DNA of 61,171 bases from an uncultured Aeromonas sp. (GCA_945957575.1 CAMFLW010000007.1:1-61171), one strand, 5' to 3'; shown: positions 34,866-45,230, counted from the first letter of the stretch. Made by a program: numbers and translations. Notes: generated from the sequence alone by a model not told the origin.

Positions 34866-36086
34866 ATGGCGAACTTTGCCTACAAGGGGCGTGACAACCA
34901 GGGCAACGCCACCAGTGGCGTGGTCGAGGCAGCCAATGAAATGGCGGCCGCCGAACAGCTGATGCGCCGCGGGGTGATGCCCACCGAGCTCAAACCGGGC
35001 AAGGCCAAATCCGCCACCATCGACTGGTCTTTGTTGCTGGAAGGTGGCGTCAAACTGGACGAGTTGGTTATCTTCAGCCGCCAGATGTATGCCCTGACCC
35101 GGGCCGGGATCCCGATCCTGCGCGCCATTGCTGGGCTGGAGGAGAGCACCCACAGCAAGCCGCTCAAGCGGGCGCTGCATTCGCTGGGGGAAGATCTCGG
35201 CAACGGTCGTCCGCTCTCCAGCTCGATGCAGGCGCATCCCAAGGTCTTCAGCAGTCTCTTTATCGCCATTATCCACGTTGGGGAGAACACCGGTCAGCTG
35301 GAAGAGGCCTTCCTGCAGCTCGCCAACTATTTCGACCTGGAGCTGGAGACCCGCAAGCGGATCAAGACCGCCATGCGCTATCCCAGCTTCGTGCTGATCG
35401 CCATCGGTATCGCCATGGTGATCCTCAATACCATGGTGATCCCGGTGTTTGCCGGCATGTTCGCCAAATTCGGGGTGGAGTTGCCGCTGGCGACCCGCAT
35501 TCTGCTCGCCACCTCCCACTTTTTTATCCACTACTGGTGGCTGCTGCTCGCCATTCTGGCGGGGATGGTGTTTGGCTGGCGCCGCTGGGTCGCCACCACC
35601 AAGGGCAAGCTGACCTGGCACCGTTGGCAGCTCAGGCTGCCGATCGTCGGCACCATCATAGAGCGCTCCCTGCTGGCCCGTTTTGCCCGCAGTTTTTCCA
35701 TGATGCTCAAAGCAGGGGTGCCGCTGAACACGGCGCTGACCCTGGTAGCTGATGCGGTGGATAACGCCTATATGGCGGGGCGGGTGCGGGATATGCGCGC
35801 CGGTATCGAGCGGGGCGAGAGCCTGTTGCGCACCGCTGGCAGCAGCGGCCTGTTTACCCCGCTGGTGATGCAGATGATTGCCGTGGGGGAGGAGACCGGT
35901 CAGGTCGATGACCTGCTCCATGAAGCGGCCGAGTATTACGAGCGTGAGGTGGATTATGACCTCAAGAGCCTTACCGCCCGCATCGAGCCGATCCTGATCG
36001 GGATCGTGGCGGTGATGGTGCTGGTTCTGGCGCTGGGCATCTTCACACCGATGTGGGACATGATGCGCGTTGTGCGGGGTAAGTAA
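34866..36086 (+). CDS. mshG: MSHA inner-membrane platform protein MshG (GspF/PilC-like)
   Basis: 406-residue polytopic membrane protein with two T2SF domains (about 70-190 and 270-395) and three main hydrophobic segments (about 170-190, 218-238 and 375-395). It forms the platform that the MshE motor turns. Begins three bases after mshE. The final codons WDMMRVVRGK-stop are repeated almost exactly 57 bp downstream, outside the gene. Confidence 0.95.
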   Translation: MANFAYKGRDNQGNATSGVVEAANEMAAAEQLMRRGVMPTELKPGKAKSATIDWSLLLEGGVKLDELVIFSRQMYALTRAGIPILRAIAGLEESTHSKPLKRALHSLGEDLGNGRPLSSSMQAHPKVFSSLFIAIIHVGENTGQLEEAFLQLANYFDLELETRKRIKTAMRYPSFVLIAIGIAMVILNTMVIPVFAGMFAKFGVELPLATRILLATSHFFIHYWWLLLAILAGMVFGWRRWVATTKGKLTWHRWQLRLPIVGTIIERSLLARFARSFSMMLKAGVPLNTALTLVADAVDNAYMAGRVRDMRAGIERGESLLRTAGSSGLFTPLVMQMIAVGEETGQVDDLLHEAAEYYEREVDYDLKSLTARIEPILIGIVAVMVLVLALGIFTPMWDMMRVVRGK

Positions 36087-36143
36087 TCGGGCATTTTTAC
36101 CTCGGGATGGTGGGACATGATGAGCGCCGTAAGAGGCAAGTGA
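36054..36143 (+). repeat. Duplicated 3' end of mshG
   Basis: Copy 1 (36054-36086) encodes WDMMRVVRGK-stop in mshG. Copy 2 (36111-36143) reads WDMMSAVRGK-stop, starting with the identical TGGGACATGATG, and then both continue with TCGG. The copies have diverged, so the event is not recent. The second lies in the mshG-mshF gap. Confidence 0.75.
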
Positions 36144-36163
36144 TCGGTGGAGTCGAGGGCGGG

Positions 36164-36625
36164 ATGAGCAGACAGACGCAGCAGGATGATCGCTGGCTGG
36201 CCGGATATCGGCGGATCGCCGTGATCATCCTGCTGATGGTGATCGTGGCGACCCTGGTACGCAGCTATCAGGGCCACCGGGAGGAGGCGCAGCGGCTCAC
36301 CCTCACCCTGCTGGGGGAACAATTTGCCGAGCGGGCACAGCGTTTGCACGGCATCTGGCTCGATGAGCGGCGTCCGCAGACGCTGCATGTCGCCGGCAAG
36401 GGGTGGCAGTTTGACGCCCGGGGTTGGCCCCTGGGGCTGGTGCCGCTGCAATCTCCTTCGGAAAATTGCCGCCAGCTGTGGCTGGCGCTGGTGGGAGAGG
36501 CGGAGGGCGGCATGCCTCCCTTGCAGGTTCTGGCCCGTCCCGATGGCAATGGCTGCGAGATGGGGTGGGATGCTTATTGGCTGGTTTATCAGTTTTCTGA
36601 CGGACGGGTGATGAAAAAGCCTTGA
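36164..36625 (+). CDS. mshF: MSHA biogenesis protein MshF
   Basis: 153 residues: cytoplasmic N-terminus, one membrane segment (about 16-32, IAVIILLMVIVATLV), and a periplasmic domain with two cysteines (SENCRQLW and GNGCEMGW). Assigned mainly by position between mshG and mshB and by length; function is not established in the family. ATG 36164 follows GAGGGCGGG. An ATG at 36107 would translate the duplicated mshG tail region in another frame and is unlikely. Confidence 0.82.
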   Translation: MSRQTQQDDRWLAGYRRIAVIILLMVIVATLVRSYQGHREEAQRLTLTLLGEQFAERAQRLHGIWLDERRPQTLHVAGKGWQFDARGWPLGLVPLQSPSENCRQLWLALVGEAEGGMPPLQVLARPDGNGCEMGWDAYWLVYQFSDGRVMKKP

Positions 36626-36702
36626 GTGGAGCTAATCATATGACCCAACCACATGATTTTTTTGGGTATGCATGGAATAATACAGGGCATTACGGAGGGC
36701 GC

Positions 36703-37374
36703 ATGACAATGAAACCAATGGCACCAACAATGCCGGGAAACGGGATGATGAGACGGGCCACTGGCTTCTCCCTGATTGAGCTGGTGATCGTTATCGTGAT
36801 CCTGGGGATCCTGGCGGTGACTGCACTGCCGCGCTTTCTCGATGTGACTGACGAAGCGAAAAAGGCCAGCGTGGAAGGGGTCTCCGGCGGTTTTTCGACC
36901 GGGGTTTCGCTGGTGCGGGCGCAGTGGGAAGCAGAAGGGCGAGCCAAACAGGATAGCCTCAATACCGTGCTCTATGACGGCAGCCGCTTCTATCTGACCA
37001 CGCCGACCGATACCCAGATCAGCAACGGTGAGCTGTCGCCCGGCTATCCCATGGATACCGTTGCCAGCGGTAATCCGGATGTGGATCCGGCTAATCTGAC
37101 AGCCGAACGTTGTCTCAATATTTGGGAGGGGTTACTGCAAAACCCGCCCAAGGCGACGGCCAGTTTCAATGAAGTGCGCGGTAGCGGCAATGACCTGAAA
37201 TACTATGCCACCGTGAGCAGTAATGGACTGGATTCGGTCTGCCGTTACTATCTGGTCAATAGTTTGAGTAAGGGCAGCGATGGCAAGTATCAGGATCCGC
37301 AAGGCAAGACTGATGCATTTATGAGTTTCAGTTACCGCCCGGCATCCGGTCAGGTGACCACAAACATTAATTAA
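36703..37374 (+). CDS. mshB: MSHA minor pilin MshB
   Basis: Type IV pilin-like protein. Prepilin peptidase would cut after Gly21 (RRATG/FSLIELVIV), leaving Glu5 and a hydrophobic helix. The mature part has two cysteines (ERCLNIW and SVCRYYL), likely disulfide-bonded. The start at 36703 has CGGAGG five bases before it and gives a 21-residue leader; ATG at 36745/36748 would give six or seven residues, and 36622 is unsupported. A 77-bp gap after mshF holds AT-rich sequence with GAATAATAC, where a promoter for the pilin operon would be expected from the V. cholerae locus, though I cannot place a -35. Confidence 0.92.
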   Translation: MTMKPMAPTMPGNGMMRRATGFSLIELVIVIVILGILAVTALPRFLDVTDEAKKASVEGVSGGFSTGVSLVRAQWEAEGRAKQDSLNTVLYDGSRFYLTTPTDTQISNGELSPGYPMDTVASGNPDVDPANLTAERCLNIWEGLLQNPPKATASFNEVRGSGNDLKYYATVSSNGLDSVCRYYLVNSLSKGSDGKYQDPQGKTDAFMSFSYRPASGQVTTNIN

Positions 37375-37388
37375 CAGAGGAAAGTGAA

Positions 37389-37856
37389 ATGAAAAAACAG
37401 GCGGGTTTTACCCTGATCGAACTGGTTATCGTGATCATCATTCTGGGTATTCTGGCGGTGACCGCTGCACCCAAGTTCCTGAATCTGCAGGATGATGCCA
37501 AGGCAGCAGCGGCACAAGGTGTACAAGCAGCACTGCAAAGTGCCTCTGGCTTAGTGTATAGCAAAGCGGCATTGGAAGGCGTTGAGGCATCAAGCACAGT
37601 GAAAAGCGTTTCTGTCGCAGGTGGGACTGTAACAACATTGTTTGGTTACCCGACTGCAGATGCTAATGGTATTGTTAAAGCTGTTAATTTGGATGGTTGG
37701 GAGATCAGTGGGGCTGGTTCTACCGATGCTGGCGGTTCTGCAAACTTTTATCCAAAAAATACCAAAGGTGATGGTTGCTTCGTTGTATACACTGCAGCCA
37801 CTTCTACTTCTACTGCAACAGCGGCAGTTTCTGGTGCTCTGGAAACCTGTAAGTAA
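37389..37856 (+). CDS. mshA: MSHA major pilin MshA
   Basis: Major structural subunit of the mannose-sensitive haemagglutinin pilus. The leader MKKQAG is cut before FTLIELVIVIIILGILAVTA; Glu5 is present. 155 residues, with a C-terminal cysteine pair (GDGCFVVYT and LETCK) closing the D-region. The 3' half is clearly more AT-rich than its neighbours, which fits the antigenic variation usual in major pilins. Shine-Dalgarno AGAGGAAAG. A strong hairpin follows the stop. Confidence 0.95.
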   Translation: MKKQAGFTLIELVIVIIILGILAVTAAPKFLNLQDDAKAAAAQGVQAALQSASGLVYSKAALEGVEASSTVKSVSVAGGTVTTLFGYPTADANGIVKAVNLDGWEISGAGSTDAGGSANFYPKNTKGDGCFVVYTAATSTSTATAAVSGALETCK

Positions 37857-37862
37857 TGTCTG

Positions 37863-37899
37863 AATGAACGGGGCATTATATACAGCCCCGTTCATTTTA
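37863..37899 (+). terminator. Attenuating terminator after mshA
   Basis: AATGAACGGGGC (37863-37874) pairs perfectly with 37885-37896 around a ten-base AT loop, followed by TTTTAT. It lies between the major pilin and mshC and would let mshA mRNA exceed that of the minor pilins. Confidence 0.85.
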
Positions 37900-37910
37900 T
37901 AGGGTATAAA

Positions 37911-38393
37911 ATGCGTAAAGGCTTTACCCTGATTGAACTGGTACTGATGATCCTGTTACTCGGGATTCTCGCCGCCTTTGCCGTGCCCAAATGGCTGGGC
38001 AAAGGCGGCGCTGAAACTCAAACCGTGCGTGACGAGTTGCTGACCCGGCTGCGGCTGGTACAGACCGTCAATATGCATGAGCCTGCCAACCGCTGTACCC
38101 AGCTGGTGGTCGCCTCTCCCCGTTTTGCCCACCGAACTTATACTGCGTGTCCCGCCAGCGATGATCTGAGCAGTGGCTGGACCGATAATCTGCGCACCCG
38201 TGGTCGACTGGTGACCGCCTCTGATGGCATCACTCTTTCCCTGAACAGCAACAACAACTTCGTGCTGCACTTCGATCAGATGGGCAGGCCGCTAGGCAGC
38301 TGCGCCACCGGTTGTACCTTGCAGGTGAGTGATGGTCGCAAAACCAGCCGTATCCAGATCGAGTCGGAGGGGTTTATCCATGAGATCCCTTAA
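37911..38393 (+). CDS. mshC: MSHA minor pilin MshC
   Basis: 160-residue type IV pilin-like protein with leader MRKG/FTLIELVLMILLLGILAAFA. Several cysteines in the mature domain (NRCTQLV, TACPAS, GSCATGC) suggest disulfides. The 3' end overlaps mshD by 14 bases. Confidence 0.9.
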   Translation: MRKGFTLIELVLMILLLGILAAFAVPKWLGKGGAETQTVRDELLTRLRLVQTVNMHEPANRCTQLVVASPRFAHRTYTACPASDDLSSGWTDNLRTRGRLVTASDGITLSLNSNNNFVLHFDQMGRPLGSCATGCTLQVSDGRKTSRIQIESEGFIHEIP

Positions 38394-38940
38394 GCGCGGT
38401 TTCACCCTGATTGAGCTGATCGTTGGCATAGTGCTACTGGCGGTGGCCTTGACCGGTATCCTCGGGCTGCTTATCAATCAAGCTCCGCAGGCAGTGGATC
38501 CGGTGCAGCAGGTGCGCGCCGCCCAGCTTGCCCAGCGCCTCTCCGGCGAGATCCTGCAAAAGTCGTTTGATGAACAGTCGGATCATAATGGTGGCCGCTA
38601 CCGCTGTGGCGAGACGATCACCGGTGTCACCGTTCCCGCCTGTTCGACCCGTTATGGCCCGGATGGCGAGCCGGCCCCCTATGCCTACAACGATGTGGAT
38701 GATTTCGATACGGCAGGCAACTGGGTGGATGCCAACACCCTGACCCAGACTGCGGCGGGAGTCAGCAGCGAGGAGTATCGCAACTATCAGGTGAAAATTA
38801 CGGTGAGCGGGGCCGATTTCAGCGACGGCACCTTCAAAAGTTGTGCCGCCCCCTGCTCGGTGGGCAAGCGTATTGATCTGCAGATCAAGCTGCCAGATGA
38901 GAGCGTGCTCGACTTCTCCTTCTTCCGGGGGAACTACTGA
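38380..38940 (+). CDS. mshD: MSHA minor pilin MshD
   Basis: 186 residues, leader MRSLKRG/FTLIELIVGIVLLAVALTG, Glu5 present, cysteines at YRCGET, PACSTR, KSCAAPCSVG. ATG 38380 lies inside mshC with GGAGGG upstream; the longer frame from 38329 has no Shine-Dalgarno and no leader logic. Stop overlaps mshO (TGATG). Confidence 0.9.
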   Translation: MRSLKRGFTLIELIVGIVLLAVALTGILGLLINQAPQAVDPVQQVRAAQLAQRLSGEILQKSFDEQSDHNGGRYRCGETITGVTVPACSTRYGPDGEPAPYAYNDVDDFDTAGNWVDANTLTQTAAGVSSEEYRNYQVKITVSGADFSDGTFKSCAAPCSVGKRIDLQIKLPDESVLDFSFFRGNY

Positions 38941-39824
38941 TGGCTCGATGCTGCGATCGCGCCCGATTACGCCTGGTGGCTAATCGAACCTATGGCCAGC
39001 CTCGGGGTAACCGTGGCTTTACCCTGGTCGAGCTGGTGATGGTCATCTTGCTCCTCGGTATCATGGCGACCTTTACCAGCCAGTTTATCGGTATCGGCAG
39101 CCAGATTTATGGCGATGCCAGCAGTCGTGAGCAGCTGATGAGCGATGCCCGCTTCGCCATGGAGCGGCTTAACCGCGAGCTGCGTGATGCGGTGCCGGGA
39201 TCGGCGCGGATCGAGACGACTGGCGGTGCATGGGTCGACTCGGGCGCCTGTCTGCGGTTCTGGCCCATCAGCACCTCCAGCCGCTATCTGGCGCTTAACC
39301 GCGCCCTGTCGGGGAGCGTGGCCACCCTTGAGCTGGTGATGGCGACCCCGGCTTCTGCTGCCAATCCGCTGGATGTGGATGCCACCGCCGTCAAAAAAGG
39401 TGATCAGCTGATCGTCTTCCCCGTGCCGGACAAAAATGCCGGTTCGCTCACGGCAGGCTGCGATTATGGCCGCTGCGTGGCCAAGGTCACGGATGTGCTG
39501 ACTCCCGTCTCCGGGGCGCAAACCATCCGTTATACCAGTGCCGAGAGTCTGGCTGGCCTCTCTCCTGCCAACCGGGTCTACTTCGCGCGCCAGCAGGTAC
39601 GTTACTGTGTGGAAGGAAACACGCTGACCCGTGCTACTGCCCCCATTGGCGCATCCTTACCTGCGCAGGACGTGTTGATGGCGGATTCCCTGCGTATTGG
39701 CACCTTCTATCGGGAAACCTCGGCGTTTAATGCCGAAGGGGAGTTTGGCATGCGTTTTGTCTTCGAGCGCAAGGGGGAGTCGGTCACCTTCAACCACAAG
39801 ATAGGGGTGAGCAATGTGCCCTGA
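38940..39824 (+). CDS. mshO: MSHA minor pilin-like protein MshO
   Basis: 294 residues with an unusually long leader of 27 residues ending NRG before FTLVELVMVILLLGIMATFT. The long C-terminal domain matches the PilW/MshO type that forms part of the priming tip complex in other type IV pili. Assignment rests on the pilin signature, length and gene order. Confidence 0.9.
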   Translation: MARCCDRARLRLVANRTYGQPRGNRGFTLVELVMVILLLGIMATFTSQFIGIGSQIYGDASSREQLMSDARFAMERLNRELRDAVPGSARIETTGGAWVDSGACLRFWPISTSSRYLALNRALSGSVATLELVMATPASAANPLDVDATAVKKGDQLIVFPVPDKNAGSLTAGCDYGRCVAKVTDVLTPVSGAQTIRYTSAESLAGLSPANRVYFARQQVRYCVEGNTLTRATAPIGASLPAQDVLMADSLRIGTFYRETSAFNAEGEFGMRFVFERKGESVTFNHKIGVSNVP

Positions 39825-40287
39825 CGTGAGAAGGCCGACTCGTATAAGAGGCAGCGCCTTGATGATCGCCCTGTTTGTTATTGTGGTGATGGCCCTGCTG
39901 GCGGCTACCATGGGCCGTTTTCTGGTCGACAGTGGTGAGAAGAATACGGTGGAGGTGCGCAGCGTGCGTGCCCTGCTGGCTGCCCAGAGTGGGCTGGAGG
40001 TGGCGCTCTATCGGTTGTTCCCCAAACGCACGCTTGCTCAACCAATGCCACCTGCGATCTGCCCGGCAACCAGCTCGCATAGCTTTGCCAGCACTCCCGG
40101 CCTGTCAAACTGCCAGGCTATGGTTCGTTGCGCCACGGTGCCGGTGACCGCTAACGGGTCTGTGACGAATGGCTATCGCCTCGAGAGTGTCGGGACATGT
40201 GGTTCAAGTAATTTAACCACTGCCAGTGCAGATTTTATGGTGAGCAGAACCGTGATGGTAGAAGCTTTTGATGGAGGCCAAATATGA
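39814..40287 (+). CDS. mshP: MSHA biogenesis protein MshP (PilX-like)
   Basis: 157 residues with an N-terminal hydrophobic helix after Gly13 (RIRG/SALMIALFVIVVMALLAA). Position 5 lacks the canonical Glu, as is common in PilX-like proteins. The following helix includes EVRSVRALLAAQSGLEVALYRLF, whose Ala-rich heptads are typical. Overlaps mshO by 11 bases and mshQ by 4. Confidence 0.87.
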   Translation: MCPDVRRPTRIRGSALMIALFVIVVMALLAATMGRFLVDSGEKNTVEVRSVRALLAAQSGLEVALYRLFPKRTLAQPMPPAICPATSSHSFASTPGLSNCQAMVRCATVPVTANGSVTNGYRLESVGTCGSSNLTTASADFMVSRTVMVEAFDGGQI

Positions 40288-43200
40288 GGCTAAAGATTAC
40301 GCATAGTTTATTTTGGCTTCTACTTTTTATTTCGCATTTTGCTTGTGCTGATATTGTTTTGCCTGGGAGATTTTTGATTGGTGATAATACCAGCGACTCG
40401 CTTCGTCCTACCTCAATGGTTTCTACTCGATTCTCCTCATATGTACCTGTTAACCCTATTCATTTTTCTATTAGTCACACTGTAACCTTATCAGAGCTTC
40501 GGCTCGAAAATGCCACTGGTCTTGATGCAGGTGCCAATTTCGTTATTTGGGATAGCCAAGGTAATATTGTCCTGAATGAAAAGGCTAGTGACTCTTTACG
40601 GGATCGAGTGTCTCGTTATGGTGGATGGCTGTTAAGTCCTGGCGAGTATACAATGGCCGTATGGGGCGGGTGCTTTTCAAATGGATATTATTGGGGGAGC
40701 TATGATTACTATTGCAGGGATTGGGATGATTTTTCATTCAAAGACATAAGGTTGGTTACCAATGGTGCGACTACCGCATTTCATTTTATAGAGCGAACTC
40801 ACATTGGTGATAATACCGACTCCGTTCGTTGGTACCCTCCCTCACCGAGTGGTACCTATGTATCCTATCGGTTCACATTAAGCAAACGATCACAACTTAA
40901 CTCTCTCACTATATATAATTTGCGTGATTGGGGGGTAAATAATGGGTCTCGTGTTTTTATTCGCTCGGTCGGAAGTGATTATACTCCCTTAGTTTACTAT
41001 TTTTCCAGCAATGGTGATGTTAATTGGAATGTAAACTATGAGCTTGCCGCTGGAACCTATGAGTTATGGGTGGAAACTATTTATGCCAGTGATCGAGATG
41101 ATATAAACTGGGACGATATTGTCTTACGTTATACTCCAAAAAATGACGTCACAGTGCTTGATGATTTATGTAGTCAGATTTTTCCTTATCCTGCTCAGGG
41201 GCGGTCCAGTAGTGATAGGATTGATTTCTCAGGTAATACAAATTATACGGCAGGATTGTTATTTGGGTCTCAAGGGGGGCGCCTTGGATATGGCCAAAAT
41301 GATCAGATCAAAGGAGTATCTGATCGAAACTGTGATAATGGCCCCTGTGTTGCAGTAGGCTTAGTCAATAGTTGGTCCAGTGTACCCACATCCCGATTTC
41401 CCTTGGCCACGGGTAGCAACATTGCGGTCGGTTTTGCCGAAACTCGTTTTCTCACTGCAGCGGAAGGCAATCAGTTTGGGACGATTAGCACTGCCCATCA
41501 GGCGCAAATTAACATCGAAAACTCAGGTGTTAGTATTAAAGTTCTTGACTTGGGAAGTGGCCGTGGTGGTCGAAATTATACAGTAAAACTGGCCGCTGGT
41601 GATTACTGGATTGAAACGTTGAATATGAGCAATGATACATCGATCATTGTCGATGGTCCGGTTCGCATATTTGTCAAAAATCTCAATATGGGGTCGGCTA
41701 GCTATATTAATAGTCCAGGTTCAAATATTGCTGGCGATATCAGTAAATTATTGGTGGTTGTGTATGATAGTGCATATTTAGCTAATAATTCAACCCTGTC
41801 AGGGATGGTCTATCAATCCGATAGCTCAGCTCAAACCATTAATTTATCCTCAGCTTCATATATAATGGGGCGAGTGAATGGTAAATCTGTGGTTTTAGGT
41901 CATAACTCGCGTATCGATAGCAAAGCTTTCCAATGTACTGCCACTGCGATGGTGGACCATTACGAGGTTTATTATCCTTCTTCTTCATTGACGTGTGAGC
42001 CAGCATCGGTTCGATTGGTCGCGTGTCGTGACAGTAGTTGTAGTCAAATTTATAACGGTAATGCCACCCTGAATATGACTCCTAGCAACGGCTGGAGTAG
42101 TAATCCAGTCAGCTTGGGCAGTGCAGGAGCAGTTGACGTCACATTGTCATCTCTGGCAGCCAAGAGTGTTACCATTGGTTTATCAAGCGCAAATCCCTCC
42201 GCGTCATTGCGTTGTTATCGGGACGGAGTGCTTGATAGCAGCTGTTCCATGAGTTTTACCGATGCGGCCCTGCGCTTTGATTTTTCCACCTTTTATGCCG
42301 GTAGTTCGACAAACTCCACGATTCGAGCCATTAAATCCAGCGATGTTGGAGCAACCAAGGTATGCGTTCCATTATTGACAGGAAATCAGACCCTGCAGTT
42401 TGGCTCTACCAAGGTCGTCTCTGATACTGCCAGCAACGCAGTGCCGACGATCAATGGCAGCACAATATCGCCAAGCGGGAACGTCAACGTACTGTTCGAT
42501 GGCAACGGGGTGGGCCAGCTGGCGCTGAAGTATCCGGATGCCGGTGTGTTGCGGCTGGATGCTGCTTTCCAGAAAAATGATGCTACCGGTAGCCTCAAGC
42601 TGGCCGGTAGCGATACGGTTGCCGTGATTCCCAACGCGATCGCACTCCAGGCTCAAGGACAGAGTGTTTGCTCGGGAAATAACGACAGCTCTTATGCTGT
42701 CTGCCCAGTTTATCGCAAAGCGGGTGAGCCTTTTACTTTACAAGCGCGGGCGGTCAATACTCAGGAGCAGTTAACCCCAGGCTTTGCTACCAGTAATAAG
42801 GCGCTCTCCTGGTTACTGTTGGCGCCGGTATCTGGTAATGCCGGTTCATTTTCACCAGCAGTGGTGACTTTGGCCGGTGGGGTGGCAAACTTGGCGGCTA
42901 ATTGGTCCGAGGTGGGTGTTATCCGCTTGGGAGTGAATAACTTCGTGCCTTACCCTGCTTACCAGGATGAATTGCCCCAACTTGAAACCAAGTTACGTTG
43001 GAGCGAACCTGTTGGACGCTTTGTGCCAGCAGACTTCAATCTGGTCAGTGGCGATATTGCCCCGATCTGCAATGTCTTCTCCTATATGGGACAACCTTTT
43101 AATGTTTCGCTGGATGTGCAAGCCCGCAACCGATCAGGGGGGGTGACCCAAAACTATACCGGAGCCTTCGCCAAGGGGAGTGCCTATCTCTCCGTTGCCA

Positions 43201-43943
43201 ACAACAAGGATGGCAAATCCCTGGCGAGCAGACTGATCAGCCTGTCATCATTGCCATGGGCCAATGGCAGGGCATTGTTTAACGGTGCAACTGCTTTTTC
43301 CCGTCTCTCAGATATCCAGCCGGATGGTCCCTACAAGTCGCTGCTGTTTGGTCTCTATATGAATGACAACGACGGCGGCAATACCCTGATCGCTTCGCCT
43401 GACTTCAACGATACGGTGGTTGGTAACTGTAGCGGCACCAGTTGCAATGCAAGATTGATCGATAGCGTGCCGATGCAGGTCTATTTTGGCCGGTTGTTTG
43501 CCGGTACCGAGGCGGGTCTGGCCTCGGCGGATCTGGCGGTGCCATTACAACTGCAATATTACGAGGCGGGTAACTGGGTGTTAAACAAGCTGGATCAGTG
43601 CACCCAGTTTTCCCTTGCCGGCCAAGGTATTGCGTTCCTTAATTCGAGCCATTCGTTTGATGCGGCAACCAGCAGCCTGAATCTGGGGGCGGGGCGCACC
43701 ATCAAGCTGGGGCTGGGCAGCACACCTCCCGGCGCTATGTCGGGTACGGCAAAAGATGGCGAGATCTTGTTCCAGTTTGCCAAACCCGGGATCGCAGTAC
43801 GTATTCCCTACAAGGTAGATCTGGCGAAACAACCGTCATCACCGCTCTGGCTATCCGATCCGCTGACCCAGCAAGGGGAGGCCATCTTCGGTTCGACCCG
43901 TGGTAATGACAGAATTATCTATCGGCGAGAAATATTGCACTGA
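40284..43943 (+). CDS. mshQ: MSHA-associated large secreted protein MshQ
   Basis: 1219 residues, the usual last gene of the locus. A signal peptide (about 1-22, LFWLLLFISHFACA) is followed by two similar modules: about 31-155 and 172-288, each starting IGDNT and ending in DWDDFSFKDIRLV or NWDDIVLRYTP. A middle beta-rich region (about 290-550, with a PapD-like or pectin-lyase-like Ser/Asn-rich stretch; fold uncertain) precedes a C-terminal region (about 570-1219) rich in paired cysteines that fits the DUF6701 domain of MshQ-type proteins. Bases 40300-42400 are strikingly AT-rich; beyond them composition returns to the local GC-rich norm. It may act as a pilus-tip adhesin, which is inference. 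Confidence 0.88.
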   Translation: MRLKITHSLFWLLLFISHFACADIVLPGRFLIGDNTSDSLRPTSMVSTRFSSYVPVNPIHFSISHTVTLSELRLENATGLDAGANFVIWDSQGNIVLNEKASDSLRDRVSRYGGWLLSPGEYTMAVWGGCFSNGYYWGSYDYYCRDWDDFSFKDIRLVTNGATTAFHFIERTHIGDNTDSVRWYPPSPSGTYVSYRFTLSKRSQLNSLTIYNLRDWGVNNGSRVFIRSVGSDYTPLVYYFSSNGDVNWNVNYELAAGTYELWVETIYASDRDDINWDDIVLRYTPKNDVTVLDDLCSQIFPYPAQGRSSSDRIDFSGNTNYTAGLLFGSQGGRLGYGQNDQIKGVSDRNCDNGPCVAVGLVNSWSSVPTSRFPLATGSNIAVGFAETRFLTAAEGNQFGTISTAHQAQINIENSGVSIKVLDLGSGRGGRNYTVKLAAGDYWIETLNMSNDTSIIVDGPVRIFVKNLNMGSASYINSPGSNIAGDISKLLVVVYDSAYLANNSTLSGMVYQSDSSAQTINLSSASYIMGRVNGKSVVLGHNSRIDSKAFQCTATAMVDHYEVYYPSSSLTCEPASVRLVACRDSSCSQIYNGNATLNMTPSNGWSSNPVSLGSAGAVDVTLSSLAAKSVTIGLSSANPSASLRCYRDGVLDSSCSMSFTDAALRFDFSTFYAGSSTNSTIRAIKSSDVGATKVCVPLLTGNQTLQFGSTKVVSDTASNAVPTINGSTISPSGNVNVLFDGNGVGQLALKYPDAGVLRLDAAFQKNDATGSLKLAGSDTVAVIPNAIALQAQGQSVCSGNNDSSYAVCPVYRKAGEPFTLQARAVNTQEQLTPGFATSNKALSWLLLAPVSGNAGSFSPAVVTLAGGVANLAANWSEVGVIRLGVNNFVPYPAYQDELPQLETKLRWSEPVGRFVPADFNLVSGDIAPICNVFSYMGQPFNVSLDVQARNRSGGVTQNYTGAFAKGSAYLSVANNKDGKSLASRLISLSSLPWANGRALFNGATAFSRLSDIQPDGPYKSLLFGLYMNDNDGGNTLIASPDFNDTVVGNCSGTSCNARLIDSVPMQVYFGRLFAGTEAGLASADLAVPLQLQYYEAGNWVLNKLDQCTQFSLAGQGIAFLNSSHSFDAATSSLNLGAGRTIKLGLGSTPPGAMSGTAKDGEILFQFAKPGIAVRIPYKVDLAKQPSSPLWLSDPLTQQGEAIFGSTRGNDRIIYRREILH

Positions 43944-44105
43944 GTTGTCACAACAGGGGGTGAGGAGCATCTTCTCCCCCCAACACCCTGTTTATGAGGG
44001 CTGGCAAGCCTGAGCAAGTGAGTAATGACTCGCATTTTTGTCGCGCCTGATTGAGTGGCGACAGTTTGAGCGCTTGCCCATTGGGGTGGGCATTGGTAAA
44101 GTTAG

Positions 44106-45188
<1,083 letters not shown>

Positions 45189-45195
45189 GACCCAA

Positions 45196-45222
45196 AGCCG
45201 GCCAGCGTGCCGGCTCTTTTTT
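45196..45222 (+). terminator. Terminator between mreB and mreC
   Basis: AGCCGGC and GCCGGCT, six-base loop, then CTTTTTT. Only eight bases remain before the mreC ATG, so it probably partly attenuates a mreBCD transcript, giving more MreB than MreC and MreD. Confidence 0.88.
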
Positions 45223-45230
45223 GACGACCC

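Noticed and set aside
26856-43943. MSHA locus as a recently acquired island with attachment repeats
   Set aside because: Composition is native apart from mshA and mshQ, I found no integrase, tRNA or convincing flanking repeats, and the order matches that of related genera.
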